From assembly GCA_947385085.1 (NCBI GenBank), contig CANDJN010000001.1:62001-126000 (forward strand): DNA of 64,000 nucleotides, written 5' to 3'. Positions 42,686 through 51,499 of this stretch are shown in pieces. Both the position numbers and the translations under genes were made by a program. Position 1 is the stretch's first letter. Each line of letters starts with the position of its first letter. The notes below the pieces were generated by a model, which had not been told where the DNA came from, made no database searches, and saw only the letters and a program-made list of their open reading frames with translations. This DNA is from an uncultured Erysipelotrichaceae bacterium (GTDB taxonomy: Bacteria > Bacillota_I > Bacilli_A > Erysipelotrichales > Erysipelotrichaceae).

Positions 42686-42711
42686 CTGTAAAATATTTTA
42701 CAGGGTATAAA
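42686..42711 (+). promoter_or_regulatory. Perfect 18-bp palindrome and -10-like box upstream of the SPFH cassette
   Basis: CTGTAAAATATTTTACAG (42686-42703) is an exact palindrome. It is followed two bases later by TATAAA (42706-42711). An operator covering the -35/spacer of the cassette promoter is the simplest reading; the binding protein is unknown. Confidence 0.5.
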
Positions 42712-42841
42712 GCATATGCCTTATGTTTTAATCAAAGATGAAATTGATGTTCTATCAACTGTGAAGTACAAGCTTGATCTTTTCCAGAAAATTTAAAAAG
42801 ATCACAGAACATCAGCAATTGATAATCAGGAGGGTGCGTAA

Positions 42842-44146
42842 ATGGCAATAGTTGAAGTTGTAAAGTATAACGGTAAATCGGATGTGTTCGCATGGAAATA
42901 TCCAAGTGAGGAATTAGGAACATGGACACAGTTGATTGTAAATGAAGCACAGGAAGCGGTTTTAGTAAAAAGCGGCAAGGTTCTCGATGTGTTTGGCAGT
43001 GGTCGCCATACACTTGAAACGGCAAACATTCCACTTCTCAATAAAATTATTAATCTTCCTTTTGGAGGAAGAAGCCCCTTTACCGCAGAAGTATGGTATA
43101 TTAACAAGGGGTACAATCTTGATATTAAATGGGGAACTCCTTCTCCGGTTCAAATTCAAGATCCTAAGTATGGCATTTTTGCGCCAGTGCGTTCCAATGG
43201 TGCATTTGGCATTCATATTAATGATGCAAAGAAATTTTTAATTAAACTTGTTACTACAATATCAACATTCGATGCTGCTTCAATTACGAAGTATTTCAGA
43301 GGTCTTTACGTTACGAAGGTTAAAGATGCAATTTCCACATATCTTGTTCATAAGCAGATCAGCATTCTTGAAATCAATGCTTATATTGATGAATTATCTC
43401 AGTATATGAAGGAAAGCGTCCAACCGGTTATGGATGAGTATGGCATTGAACTTGTTTCTTTCTACGTAAATGAGATAAGCGTTCCGGAAGAAGATAGCGC
43501 AGTTAAGAAATTAAAGGATGCTCTTTCTAAACGTGCTGAAATGAACATTATTGGCTATAGTTATCAGCAAGAGCGTTCTTTCGATACCCTTGAAGGTGCT
43601 GCTAAAAATACCGGCTCTACAGCTGCTCCGCTTATGGGTGCAGGAATGGGATTAGGTATGGGCTTTGGTATGGGACAAGGCGTAGGGACAGGATTCGGAA
43701 ATATGGCTCAAGAGATTCAAGTGAATAATCCTAATGATGCGACAAAGGAATGTCCAAATTGTCATGCTCGTATACCACAGGTTCAAAGATTTTGTGGTAA
43801 CTGTGGATTCGATTCTGAGAAGAAACCAGAGGCAACACAGGAAAGGAAATTAACTTGTTCAACTTGTGGCAGCGCTATTACGGAAAATACGAAATTTTGC
43901 CCAGAATGTGGCAGAAAAATCGTACATTGTCCACAGTGTGGAAATGATATTGCGGATGAAAGTACAAAATGCGCGGCTTGCAATTATGAAAAACCCAAAA
44001 CCTGTCCGGATTGTGGAGCAAAGATTTCTTGCAATGCTAAGTTCTGCCCTGAATGTGGAAAAGTACTTGTTAAAATATGTCCTAATTGTAATACCCCAAT
44101 TGAGGGCGAAGAGAAGTTTTGTCCCGAATGCGGTGAAAAGTTATAA
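42842..44146 (+). CDS. SPFH domain protein with multiple C-terminal zinc ribbons
   Basis: 434 residues. Residues 1 to about 250 form an SPFH/band-7 domain of the YdjI/virion-core-like type (EVVKYNGKSDVFAWKYPSEE, NEAQEAVLVKSGKV, GRHTLETANIPLL). A Gly/Met-rich linker follows at about 265-295. Then come at least five zinc-ribbon knuckle units of the CPxC...CPECG kind (e.g. CPNCHARIP/FCGNCG, CSTCGSAIT/FCPECG, CPQCGNDI/CAACN, CPDCGAKIS/FCPECG, CPNCNTP/FCPECG). It is probably a membrane-associated scaffold responding to envelope stress, by analogy with B. subtilis YdjI in the pspA operon. First gene of a three-gene set. Confidence 0.87.
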   Translation: MAIVEVVKYNGKSDVFAWKYPSEELGTWTQLIVNEAQEAVLVKSGKVLDVFGSGRHTLETANIPLLNKIINLPFGGRSPFTAEVWYINKGYNLDIKWGTPSPVQIQDPKYGIFAPVRSNGAFGIHINDAKKFLIKLVTTISTFDAASITKYFRGLYVTKVKDAISTYLVHKQISILEINAYIDELSQYMKESVQPVMDEYGIELVSFYVNEISVPEEDSAVKKLKDALSKRAEMNIIGYSYQQERSFDTLEGAAKNTGSTAAPLMGAGMGLGMGFGMGQGVGTGFGNMAQEIQVNNPNDATKECPNCHARIPQVQRFCGNCGFDSEKKPEATQERKLTCSTCGSAITENTKFCPECGRKIVHCPQCGNDIADESTKCAACNYEKPKTCPDCGAKISCNAKFCPECGKVLVKICPNCNTPIEGEEKFCPECGEKL

Positions 44147-44158
44147 GGAGGCATTGGC

Positions 44159-44854
44159 ATGAATAGAAGAAGTATGACAATATCGTTTAGTGGTGTTATC
44201 ATCCTAATTGTAACGGTTATTATAACCACACTCTATGTTGATGATTGGCCTATGCTTACCATAGGAGCATTTATCATGTTGCTTTTAACGGAAATATTGT
44301 TCTTTGGTGGCTTAATTCTTGTTGAACGAATTGCTGAAAGAAGTGAACAAATTATAACTCGTTCCACTTTATACACATTGCTGAGCGCTTATTTGGTAGT
44401 GAATGTTCCGGTATCTATCCTTTACATGGCATTTTTAAAGGAAGCCAGCACTTCCTTTATGATTATAGAAGTAGTTCTCCTTGCTATTTTAGCCATCGGC
44501 ATTGTAGTATCCTTAACAGCAAGCAAGGGCATTCATCAGGCAAATGAGATAACTATGAGCAATGTATCTAACATGGAAGCATTAGTAGGTCGCTTGAATA
44601 AATTAGCTACAATGTCAGAATGTGAAGCTTATGCGGCTACTTTGAAAAAACTAAGTGATGATTTGCGTTTTACCGACTTTTCGGTTAATGTCATGGAGGA
44701 TGAAGAAATTGCTGATTCGATCTCGGCATTAGAAATTGAAATCAGCAATGAAAACATTTCTGAGGAAGCGATAAAGGGCGCATTAGTAAAAATTAATTCC
44801 TTAATTTCTCAAAGAAAGCTGACAGCCAGTACGATGAAAAAAGGAAAAATATAA
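44159..44854 (+). CDS. Membrane protein of the SPFH cassette, unknown function
   Basis: 231 residues. Four hydrophobic segments in the first half (about 8-25, 30-52, 68-88 and 98-118) are followed by a soluble, acidic, helical tail containing ISNENISEEAIKGALVKINS. I do not recognise a family. It begins 12 bases after the SPFH gene behind AGGAGG and ends 23 bases before the third gene. Likely works with the SPFH protein at the membrane. Confidence 0.72.
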   Translation: MNRRSMTISFSGVIILIVTVIITTLYVDDWPMLTIGAFIMLLLTEILFFGGLILVERIAERSEQIITRSTLYTLLSAYLVVNVPVSILYMAFLKEASTSFMIIEVVLLAILAIGIVVSLTASKGIHQANEITMSNVSNMEALVGRLNKLATMSECEAYAATLKKLSDDLRFTDFSVNVMEDEEIADSISALEIEISNENISEEAIKGALVKINSLISQRKLTASTMKKGKI

Positions 44855-44877
44855 ATGAATAGAGAGGAGAAAAGAAT

Positions 44878-45465
44878 ATGAATAACTCTAAAGTAGCAAT
44901 AGCTGTAAGTAAGACGATTAGCTTTATTCAATTAGTAGGTGGGATTATTTTAGTCTTTATGTTTGGACTTTGCGCGATTATGTATTTAACGGATAAGGAA
45001 TATGCGGGTGAAACGGGAATAGCATTTTTGATTACTTGTTTAATCATTACAGGCCTCGGTATATGGCTTATCACTCTTTCAAGAAAAAAGAAGAAATTAG
45101 TTCGCGAGTTTAAGAAATACGTTGCCGTAATTTCACAGGATGCTTCCGGATATATTCCTGATATTGCGACCTCTTTAGGCACATCGGAAGATATTGTGAA
45201 AAGCAACATTGAATTGATGATACAAAAGGAATTCTTCACGAACGCATATATTGATAGAAGCTCCAATTGCGTTGTTATTGGTAATAAACAGAATGCACAA
45301 ACAACGATGTCTACAGCTAATGCATATGCGAATTCCACAAATACGGATATGTCGACAGTGGAAATGGTAACCGTAAAATGTAATGGATGTGGTGGAATTA
45401 ATACTATCGCAAAAGGGCACACTGGCACATGCGATTATTGTGGTTCGGCAATAAAAGGAGTGTAA
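44878..45465 (+). CDS. Membrane protein with winged-helix-like middle and C-terminal zinc ribbon
   Basis: 195 residues. Two membrane spans (about 14-38 and 48-66), a basic linker, then a PCI/winged-helix-like stretch (YIPDIATSLGTSEDIVKSNIELMIQKEF). It ends with a single zinc ribbon CNGCGGINTI/CDYCGSAI. It shares the zinc-ribbon theme with the first gene of the cassette and starts behind GAGAGGAG. Function unknown; the layout suggests a membrane-bound partner or sensor. Confidence 0.72.
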   Translation: MNNSKVAIAVSKTISFIQLVGGIILVFMFGLCAIMYLTDKEYAGETGIAFLITCLIITGLGIWLITLSRKKKKLVREFKKYVAVISQDASGYIPDIATSLGTSEDIVKSNIELMIQKEFFTNAYIDRSSNCVVIGNKQNAQTTMSTANAYANSTNTDMSTVEMVTVKCNGCGGINTIAKGHTGTCDYCGSAIKGV

Positions 45466-45906
45466 AGAGGGAGCAATGCTTATATTTACACAACAACCAA
45501 ATAAAGTAACAATGTTAGGGGTTACATTTTTTAGTAATGTATGTTATGATAAGGATAGGGAATAAATTGCTTATTTCTCAATTCATAATAAATTGGCGTT
45601 TTATTATGAATTTCATGATGACTGTGTAGAAGCAGCATCATCAATTTTTATCATATCGATTTCCTTTCGATAACTAACCAAGAGAAAGACACGATGGCGA
45701 TCGTGTCTTTCTCTAGTTATTGTCACTTTGTTTTTGATCAATTGACATTAAAATATTTTTCATTCACAAATGATATATCATCATGGGACTATGGCCAAGG
45801 TCAGTTACTGATAATGATTTCTATTCTTACTACATTATAAAAATCATTTTTGATAAATCCCTTAAGAAAGGAAAGCTTGTATTAATGCATTAATTCATGA
45901 TTTTTA
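45466..45906 (+). other. Intergenic region with a chain of hairpins before the leuS promoter
   Basis: No gene. AATTCATAATAAA (45580-45592) pairs with its exact complement at 45600-45612. GATGACTG/CAGCATCATC forms a second hairpin (45616-45644), TATCG/CGATA a third (45655-45672). AGAGAAAGACACGAT pairs perfectly with ATCGTGTCTTTCTCT (45681-45695 with 45700-45714), flanked by ATAACTA/TAGTTAT. A promoter-like GTTACA-N18-TATGAT lies just upstream (about 45518-45547). It may be a structured RNA, or only the 3' end of the SPFH cassette transcript. Confidence 0.45.
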
Positions 45907-45936
45907 TTGACAAACACTTTCCTTTTTCGTTATAAT
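45907..45936 (+). promoter_or_regulatory. Sigma-A promoter of leuS
   Basis: TTGACA (45907-45912), 18-base spacer, TATAAT (45931-45936). Confidence 0.88.
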
Positions 45937-45942
45937 CATAAG

Positions 45943-46168
45943 CAGAAATAAAGGCTGAGAATTAGAGTAGTACGTAAAAGTCTGTATTCAGAGAGCAGTT
46001 GGCTGGTGAAAAACTGTTATTAGCTTTTAGGGAACTCACTAAGGAGCCGATAATGAGAAGTTATACGTATCCTTGCGTTAAAAGGATAAAGTGCATATAT
46101 CTATTGATATATGAAGCAAGGTGGTACCGCGTTCATGACGTCCTCGCAAATGAGGACTTTTTTTTATG
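45943..46168 (+). promoter_or_regulatory. T-box riboswitch controlling leuS
   Basis: The leader carries an AGTA box (GAGTAGTACG, about 45966), the distal GGTGAAAAACTG, a probable specifier CTC in GAACTCACT (leucine codon), and the T-box AGCAAGGTGGTACCGCG at 46115-46131. The terminator is GTCCTC/GAGGAC (46140-46145 with 46152-46157) plus eight T. Uncharged tRNA-Leu would bind the specifier and the UGGN bulge and stabilise the antiterminator. Confidence 0.93.
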
Positions 46169-46187
46169 AGAGAGAGGATGAAAGAAT

Positions 46188-48584
46188 ATGAGCTTTAATC
46201 ACAAGGAAATAGAACAGAAATGGCAGAGATATTGGGAGGATCATAAGACCTTTGTATGTGATGTATGGGACTTTGACAAGCCGAAGTTTTATGCATTAGA
46301 TATGTTCCCGTATCCCAGTGGACAGGGGTTGCATGTGGGACATCCGGAAGGATATACCGCAAGCGATATTGTTTGTCGAATGAAGAAAATGCAGGGATAT
46401 AATGTTTTACATCCAATGGGATTTGATTCCTTTGGTTTACCGGCAGAACAATACGCGATTCAAACTGGAAATCATCCCGAAGGCTTTACTCTAAAAAACA
46501 TCGCGACCTTTACTCGACAATTAAAAATGCTTGGCTTTGCCCTGGATTGGGACAAGCAGGTATCTACGTGTGATCCGCATTACTATAAATGGACACAGTG
46601 GATATTTAAACAGCTGTATGAGGATGGCTTGGCAAAATACGTAAACATTCCGGTAAACTGGTGTGAGGAATTGGGAACAGTTCTTGCCAATGATGAAATT
46701 GTGGACGGAAAAAGTGAACGCGGTGGTTATCCGGTTGTGCGTAAGAATATGATGCAGTGGGTGATTGATATACCGAAATATGCGGATCGCTTATTAGAAG
46801 GCCTGGATGATATTGATTGGCCAAGTTCCACAAAGGAAATGCAGCGTAACTGGATTGGCAAATCGATGGGTGCTCACGTTGATTTTAAAGTGGCAGATCA
46901 TGATGAATCCTTTACAGTGTTTACGACGCGTTGTGATACCTTGTTTGGGGCGACCTATTGCGTATTGGCTCCAGAACATGACCTCGTTCAAAAAATCGTA
47001 AGTGATGAACAAAAAAACGATGTGGATCACTATGTTTCGGCTTGTGCTCATAAGTCGGAATTAGAACGCACAGAGTTAAATAAAGAGAAAACAGGCGTTT
47101 TTACCGGCGCCTACGCGATCAATCCGGTTAACAATAAAAAAATACCAATTTGGATTTCTGATTATGTGCTGGCAAGCTATGGTACGGGGGCGATTATGGC
47201 GGTACCGGCGCATGATGAACGTGATTATGCATTTGCTAAAAAATTTGACTTGGAAATTATTCCTGTCTTAGAGGGCGGCGATATTACCAAGGAAGCATGG
47301 ACAGAGGATGGACTTCATATCAATTCCGAGTTTTTAGATGGTATGAATAAAGAGGATGCGATTGCGGCGATGATTGCCTTTCTGGAAACAAATCACTGCG
47401 GTCGTGCACAGGTGAATTATCGCTTACGGGAATGGATTTTTGCACGTCAGCGTTATTGGGGGGAACCGATTCCGATTGTCCACATGGAAAATGGTGAAAG
47501 TGTAGCACTGAATGATGAAGAATTGCCATTAGTATTGCCGCCATTAGCCGATTACAGCCCCAGCAAAAGCGGTGCAAGTCCTCTGGAAAAAGCAACGGAA
47601 TGGGTGAATGTGGAACGAAACGGACAAAAGGGCAAACGTGAAACGAGCACCATGCCGGGCAGTGCCGGATCCAGCTGGTATTTCTTGCGCTATATCGATC
47701 CGAAAAATGACGAGATGTTTGCGGATCCGAAGCTGTTAAAGCATTGGATGCCGGTGGATTTGTATATCGGTGGCAGTGAACACGCGGTCGGACATCTGCT
47801 TTATTCTCGCATGTGGAACCATTACTTATATGACAAAGGTTTGGTTCCGATCAAAGAACCGTTTCAGAAACTGTTCCATCAAGGTATGATCCTTGGTGAG
47901 AACAATGAAAAAATGTCAAAATCACGCGGCAACGTTGTCAATCCCGATGATATTGTGAAGCAATATGGCGCTGATACCCTGCGGCTTTATGAGATGTTTA
48001 TGGGACCGTTAGAGGCCAGCAAGCCATGGGCGGACAGCGGTGTCGAAGCCAGCCGCAAGTGGCTGGATCGTGTATGGCGTTTGATGATGGAAAGTGATAA
48101 ATTAAGCGATGAAAACGATCATCAGTTAGATTACAGTTATCATTTTACCGTAAAAAAGGTAACGGAGGACTTCGCATCCTTAAATATGAATACGGCTATT
48201 TCTCAAATGATGATTTTCATCAATGACTGTTATAAATGCGAACATGTATATCGTCCCTATGCTTTGGATTTTATTAAAATGCTCTCCTGTGTCGCTCCGC
48301 ATGTTTGCGAGGAAATGTACACAACATTGACGGGGAAGGAATGCATTGCCAATGAAGCATGGCCGATCTATGATGAAAATCAGCTGAAAAAGACTGAAAT
48401 GGAAGTCATTGCTCAGGTAAACGGCAAGCTGCGCGGACGCTTTACGGTATCGGTAGATGCCGATGAGGACGAGATTCGTCAAGCGGCGATGGATCTGCCA
48501 AATGTAAAAGCACAGATTGAAGGTAAAACTGTGCGCAAAATCATTGTGGTTAAAGGCAAGGTAGTGAATATTGTAGCGAACTAA
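46188..48584 (+). CDS. leuS: Leucyl-tRNA synthetase
   Basis: 798 residues, normal for bacterial LeuRS. Class I motifs: HVGHPEGY (HIGH equivalent, about residues 48-55) and KMSKS in NEKMSKSRGNVV. The editing CP1 domain is present (ERGGYPVVRKNMMQW, then MAVPAHDERDYAFA). The leucine-specific and anticodon domains follow. It is controlled by the T-box directly upstream and is monocistronic. Confidence 0.98.
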   Translation: MSFNHKEIEQKWQRYWEDHKTFVCDVWDFDKPKFYALDMFPYPSGQGLHVGHPEGYTASDIVCRMKKMQGYNVLHPMGFDSFGLPAEQYAIQTGNHPEGFTLKNIATFTRQLKMLGFALDWDKQVSTCDPHYYKWTQWIFKQLYEDGLAKYVNIPVNWCEELGTVLANDEIVDGKSERGGYPVVRKNMMQWVIDIPKYADRLLEGLDDIDWPSSTKEMQRNWIGKSMGAHVDFKVADHDESFTVFTTRCDTLFGATYCVLAPEHDLVQKIVSDEQKNDVDHYVSACAHKSELERTELNKEKTGVFTGAYAINPVNNKKIPIWISDYVLASYGTGAIMAVPAHDERDYAFAKKFDLEIIPVLEGGDITKEAWTEDGLHINSEFLDGMNKEDAIAAMIAFLETNHCGRAQVNYRLREWIFARQRYWGEPIPIVHMENGESVALNDEELPLVLPPLADYSPSKSGASPLEKATEWVNVERNGQKGKRETSTMPGSAGSSWYFLRYIDPKNDEMFADPKLLKHWMPVDLYIGGSEHAVGHLLYSRMWNHYLYDKGLVPIKEPFQKLFHQGMILGENNEKMSKSRGNVVNPDDIVKQYGADTLRLYEMFMGPLEASKPWADSGVEASRKWLDRVWRLMMESDKLSDENDHQLDYSYHFTVKKVTEDFASLNMNTAISQMMIFINDCYKCEHVYRPYALDFIKMLSCVAPHVCEEMYTTLTGKECIANEAWPIYDENQLKKTEMEVIAQVNGKLRGRFTVSVDADEDEIRQAAMDLPNVKAQIEGKTVRKIIVVKGKVVNIVAN

Positions 48585-48607
48585 AAAGTGATGTAAAATC
48601 ACTTTTT
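48585..48607 (+). terminator. Intrinsic terminator of leuS
   Basis: AAAAAGTGAT, loop GTAAA, ATCACTTTTTT directly after the stop codon. Confidence 0.85.
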
Positions 48608-48794
48608 TCTTCTTATGAGTCTGGTTAAGAAGATTGATGTTGTTATTTGTGATTTAATTAGCACATCAGCGTCAATGCTATTGTTGTGATTATGGCAACA
48701 CCGTTGGACACATCACTTTTAAAGCGGTTAAGGGATAGTGTAAAATGTGGTAGAGTCATATTAAAGTGCCTTGTAGCGAAGCGGAAAGGAATGA

Positions 48795-49340
48795 ATGCTT
48801 AAAATGATGAACAGAAAAATAGTTTTATATATTTCAATGAGTTTCGATGGCTTTATTGCCGATCATCACCATCGTGTCGCATGGATTGAGGGAGAAGATC
48901 ATAGTCATAGCGGTGATTATGGATATGGTGATTTTATTAAAACGATTGATACTGTCATATTGGGAAGTCATACTTACCAGCAAATCATAACGGAGCTATC
49001 CCCCGATGAATGGGTATATCAAGGCCTAACAAGCTATGTGTTGACTCATAAAGAATTCACAGACACTGAGGATATCAAATTCGTGAATGAGCATATCAGT
49101 GTTCTAATAGCAAAGCTTAAAAGGCAAGAGGGGAAGGATATATGGATTTGCGGAGGAGCAGATATCGTGAATCAATGTATTAAAAATAATCTGATTGATG
49201 AATACCATATCACTATTGTGCCGATTATTTTAGGGAAGGGAATCCGATTGTTCCATGATGATAATTTTTTGATCAAGCTGAAATGGAAAGAAACAAAACA
49301 AGAAAACGGATTATTAGAATGTAGCTATGTTAGAAGATAA
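48795..49340 (+). CDS. Dihydrofolate reductase family protein (RibD C-terminal-like)
   Basis: 181 residues. RIVLYISMSFDGFIAD-type entry (here KIVLYISMSFDGFIAD) and DTVILGSHTYQQI, IWICGGADIVNQCI and ITIVPIILGKGIRLF are the standard motifs of YyaP/RibD_C reductases. It is a stand-alone NADPH reductase of unknown substrate, not the true folate enzyme. Two later ATGs (48804, 48807) are close; the first has AAAGGA only four bases upstream, so the exact start is uncertain. Confidence 0.88.
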   Translation: MLKMMNRKIVLYISMSFDGFIADHHHRVAWIEGEDHSHSGDYGYGDFIKTIDTVILGSHTYQQIITELSPDEWVYQGLTSYVLTHKEFTDTEDIKFVNEHISVLIAKLKRQEGKDIWICGGADIVNQCIKNNLIDEYHITIVPIILGKGIRLFHDDNFLIKLKWKETKQENGLLECSYVRR

Positions 49341-49520
49341 ATATGGCAATGGAGAATGAGAGTGGATAAGAAAATTTAAAGCTAAACGGATCAAGTGATA
49401 AAAACTATATAGGAGATACGCTTTTTATGTTATAATATTTGATGTGAGGGTCAGCATATATAGATCATGTTAAGACAATTAATAATAGGCTATGAGTTTA
49501 CAAAGGAGGAAGATGGATAT

Positions 49521-50021
49521 ATGAAAAGATACCCTTTTTTCATTACCCTGGTGGGCATATTAATTATGAGCGGGTGCACCAAAATGGAGCCAATTACAGA
49601 TTCTAATTTTCAAAATGGTATTTCTGATGCGACCGTATTTGTGCGCGGAATGGGATGCAATGATCCGAATTGTACAGATTCCACACATCACCACGATTGC
49701 CCGTCAGACTGCGATGATTATAATCATTACCACAACTGTGACTTGAATTGTACGGAAACAAGTCATCATCATTTCAATACACATCATGGAGATGATATTG
49801 ATACCAATGTCTCTTTTGTGAGTGGAATGGGGTGCAATGACCCGAATTGTACAGATTCCACACATCACCACGATTGTCCAGCCGACTGCGATGATTATGA
49901 TCATTATCATCACTGCAGCTTGAATTGTACGGAAACCAGTCATCATCATAATGAATCAAATAATGCGAATCGCTCTGGACAGCATCATCAGAGAAGACAT
50001 CATGGTGGCACCCATCATTAG
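49521..50021 (+). CDS. His/Cys-rich repeat lipoprotein, probable metal binding
   Basis: 166 residues from the ATG behind AAAGGAGG. A lipoprotein signal ends in LIMSGC (Cys19). Two 42-residue repeats follow, each beginning GMGCNDPNC and ending NCTETSHHH, with six Cys and eight His per repeat (CTDSTHHHDC, then DCDDY.HYH.C). The repeats are nearly identical in DNA (49647-49772 and 49824-49949), implying a recent duplication. The tail is His-rich (HHQRRHHGGTHH). Surface binding of zinc, nickel, copper or iron is likely. No known family recognised. Confidence 0.72.
   Translation: MKRYPFFITLVGILIMSGCTKMEPITDSNFQNGISDATVFVRGMGCNDPNCTDSTHHHDCPSDCDDYNHYHNCDLNCTETSHHHFNTHHGDDIDTNVSFVSGMGCNDPNCTDSTHHHDCPADCDDYDHYHHCSLNCTETSHHHNESNNANRSGQHHQRRHHGGTHH
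49647..49949 (+). repeat. Two 126-bp direct repeats inside the lipoprotein gene
   Basis: Units at 49647-49772 and 49824-49949, separated by 51 bases, start-to-start distance 177. They differ at only a small number of positions, several at third codon positions. Confidence 0.9.
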
Positions 50022-50032
50022 CGATGGAGAAT

Positions 50033-50095
50033 CTTTAAAAGCCAAACCCTATGGGATTAACTCAAATGTTTAATAGGAGATTGGCTTTTTAAATT
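50033..50095 (+). terminator. Terminator after the lipoprotein gene
   Basis: TTTAAAAGCCAA near 50034-50045 pairs with TTGGCTTTTTAAA (50083-50095) across a loop of about 37 bases. Confidence 0.6.
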
Positions 50096-50137
50096 TGATA
50101 CTTAAGATAGAGCAAAACACATTTGAAGGAGACAGTT

Positions 50138-50752
50138 ATGAAAGAAATTGATCCCAGACAAATCAAAAGAGCACAAGCATATGAATTATGGATGAAAGCA
50201 CCAAATCCGAAAGTGACCTTTTTCAAAACATTTGATGTGACACCGCTGGTTAAAAAAAGCTTAAAACAAAAATATAAGTTTAATATGCTGATGGATTATT
50301 GTATCGGGAAAGCAGCTTCTGGGATAGAAGAATTTTATACACTCCCTGTAGGAGATAAGCTAATTCAATACGATACACTTGCTGTCAATACGATCGTAAA
50401 AAATAAAAATGGCGAGGTGAGCTCCTGCGATGTATTATACAGTGATGATTTGGAGCAATTTAATGATGATTATTTAAAGTATACACAAGAAGTCAACGAA
50501 ACATGCCAAAATCGCGATTTGACAGACAGTATGGTGATTGGTACCTCTGCCATCATTGACACAACGCTTGATGGCATTGTGGGAATGAACAGCGATTTTC
50601 ACAATCCGTTTGTCATGTGGGGAAAATATCAAAAGCGATTTTTTAAATATGAACTGCGTATTTCCTTTCAATTTCACCATACACAAATGGATGGGGCACA
50701 TGCAGGACGATTTTTAGAGCAGCTACAAAAGGAAATGAATCATTTACGATAA
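50138..50752 (+). CDS. Chloramphenicol acetyltransferase family protein
   Basis: 204 residues from the ATG behind GAAGGAG. The catalytic His/Asp motif is FHHTQMDGAHAGRFLEQL near the C-terminus, matching HHxxxDG of CAT trimers. Residues upstream also follow the CAT layout (FKTFDVTPLVKKSLKQKYKF, GMNSDFHNPF). Whether it acetylates chloramphenicol is not shown; many chromosomal CAT-like proteins have other or unknown acceptors. The sequence is AT-rich and sits in the accessory zone. Confidence 0.82.
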   Translation: MKEIDPRQIKRAQAYELWMKAPNPKVTFFKTFDVTPLVKKSLKQKYKFNMLMDYCIGKAASGIEEFYTLPVGDKLIQYDTLAVNTIVKNKNGEVSSCDVLYSDDLEQFNDDYLKYTQEVNETCQNRDLTDSMVIGTSAIIDTTLDGIVGMNSDFHNPFVMWGKYQKRFFKYELRISFQFHHTQMDGAHAGRFLEQLQKEMNHLR

Positions 50753-50804
50753 TACGGATGTGATTGCAAAAGAAGCGAAGCAGATTACGAAAGCGAGGAT
50801 ATGC

Positions 50805-51492
50805 AATGAATTTTACGACTCATGGCAATAAGCAAAATGAAAAAACTGCATCCGATGTTCACAAGCGCTGATTATTTTAATTTCGTCATTTGATCATTTC
50901 GACTTATAGTGGTCATTATAAAAATTCAAAGTATTTATCCATGGACGCAGAAACAGATGCGATCGATGAATTTCTAAAAGAAAACGGCATTGATCATTTA
51001 AAAGCGGTGATCGGATTCTCGTTGGGCGGCAATATGGCGTTTTATTATTTCTGTCACCATAGTACAATGATTGATCAGGTCATTGTGGATACCGCTCCCA
51101 TAATTAAATTCCCGCATTTTATTAAATCGTACTTCTATAACAAATTTCGAAGATGACTGAATAATGCAAGAAATCATCCTGATAAAGCTGCGGAAGTTTT
51201 AAATCAATGCTTTCATGGTATGGGAGATGCGCAACAATATATTGCGCCTATTGTAAGTTTCGATAGCTTAAAAAACTTAATCGAGAGCTGTTTTCATGTC
51301 GAAGCCCCCAAGTTGGATTCACAAACACAGCGCAAAATTACCTTTGTATATGGGAAGGAGGATACCACCAGGCTCTGTTTACCGCGAATCAGAAAATACA
51401 AAAACAGTGAATTTATAATCGCCGCTTCCATGGGACATTGTGGTTATTTTCAATTTCACAGTGATGATTATCTAACAAGATTGCTGCAATAA
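50805..51492 (+). pseudogene. Alpha/beta hydrolase, decayed
   Basis: The N-terminal piece MNFTTHGNKQNEKT (50805) is a recognisable hydrolase start but stops within 21 codons, missing the oxyanion-hole segment. The second piece (from about 50890) carries TYSGHYKNSKYL and the nucleophile elbow GFSLGGN. It is broken by an in-frame TGA at 51154-51156, after which the same frame continues to the C-terminal catalytic histidine region SMGHCGYFQFH. Hence a frameshift/deletion plus one nonsense codon inactivate the gene. It follows the CAT-like gene by about 50 bases. Confidence 0.7.
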
Positions 51493-51499
51493 GAGATTT

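Noticed and set aside
49704..49949. Minus-strand frames across the His/Cys lipoprotein repeats
   Set aside because: They arise because CAT/ATG-rich repeat codons read as Met/Ile on the other strand.
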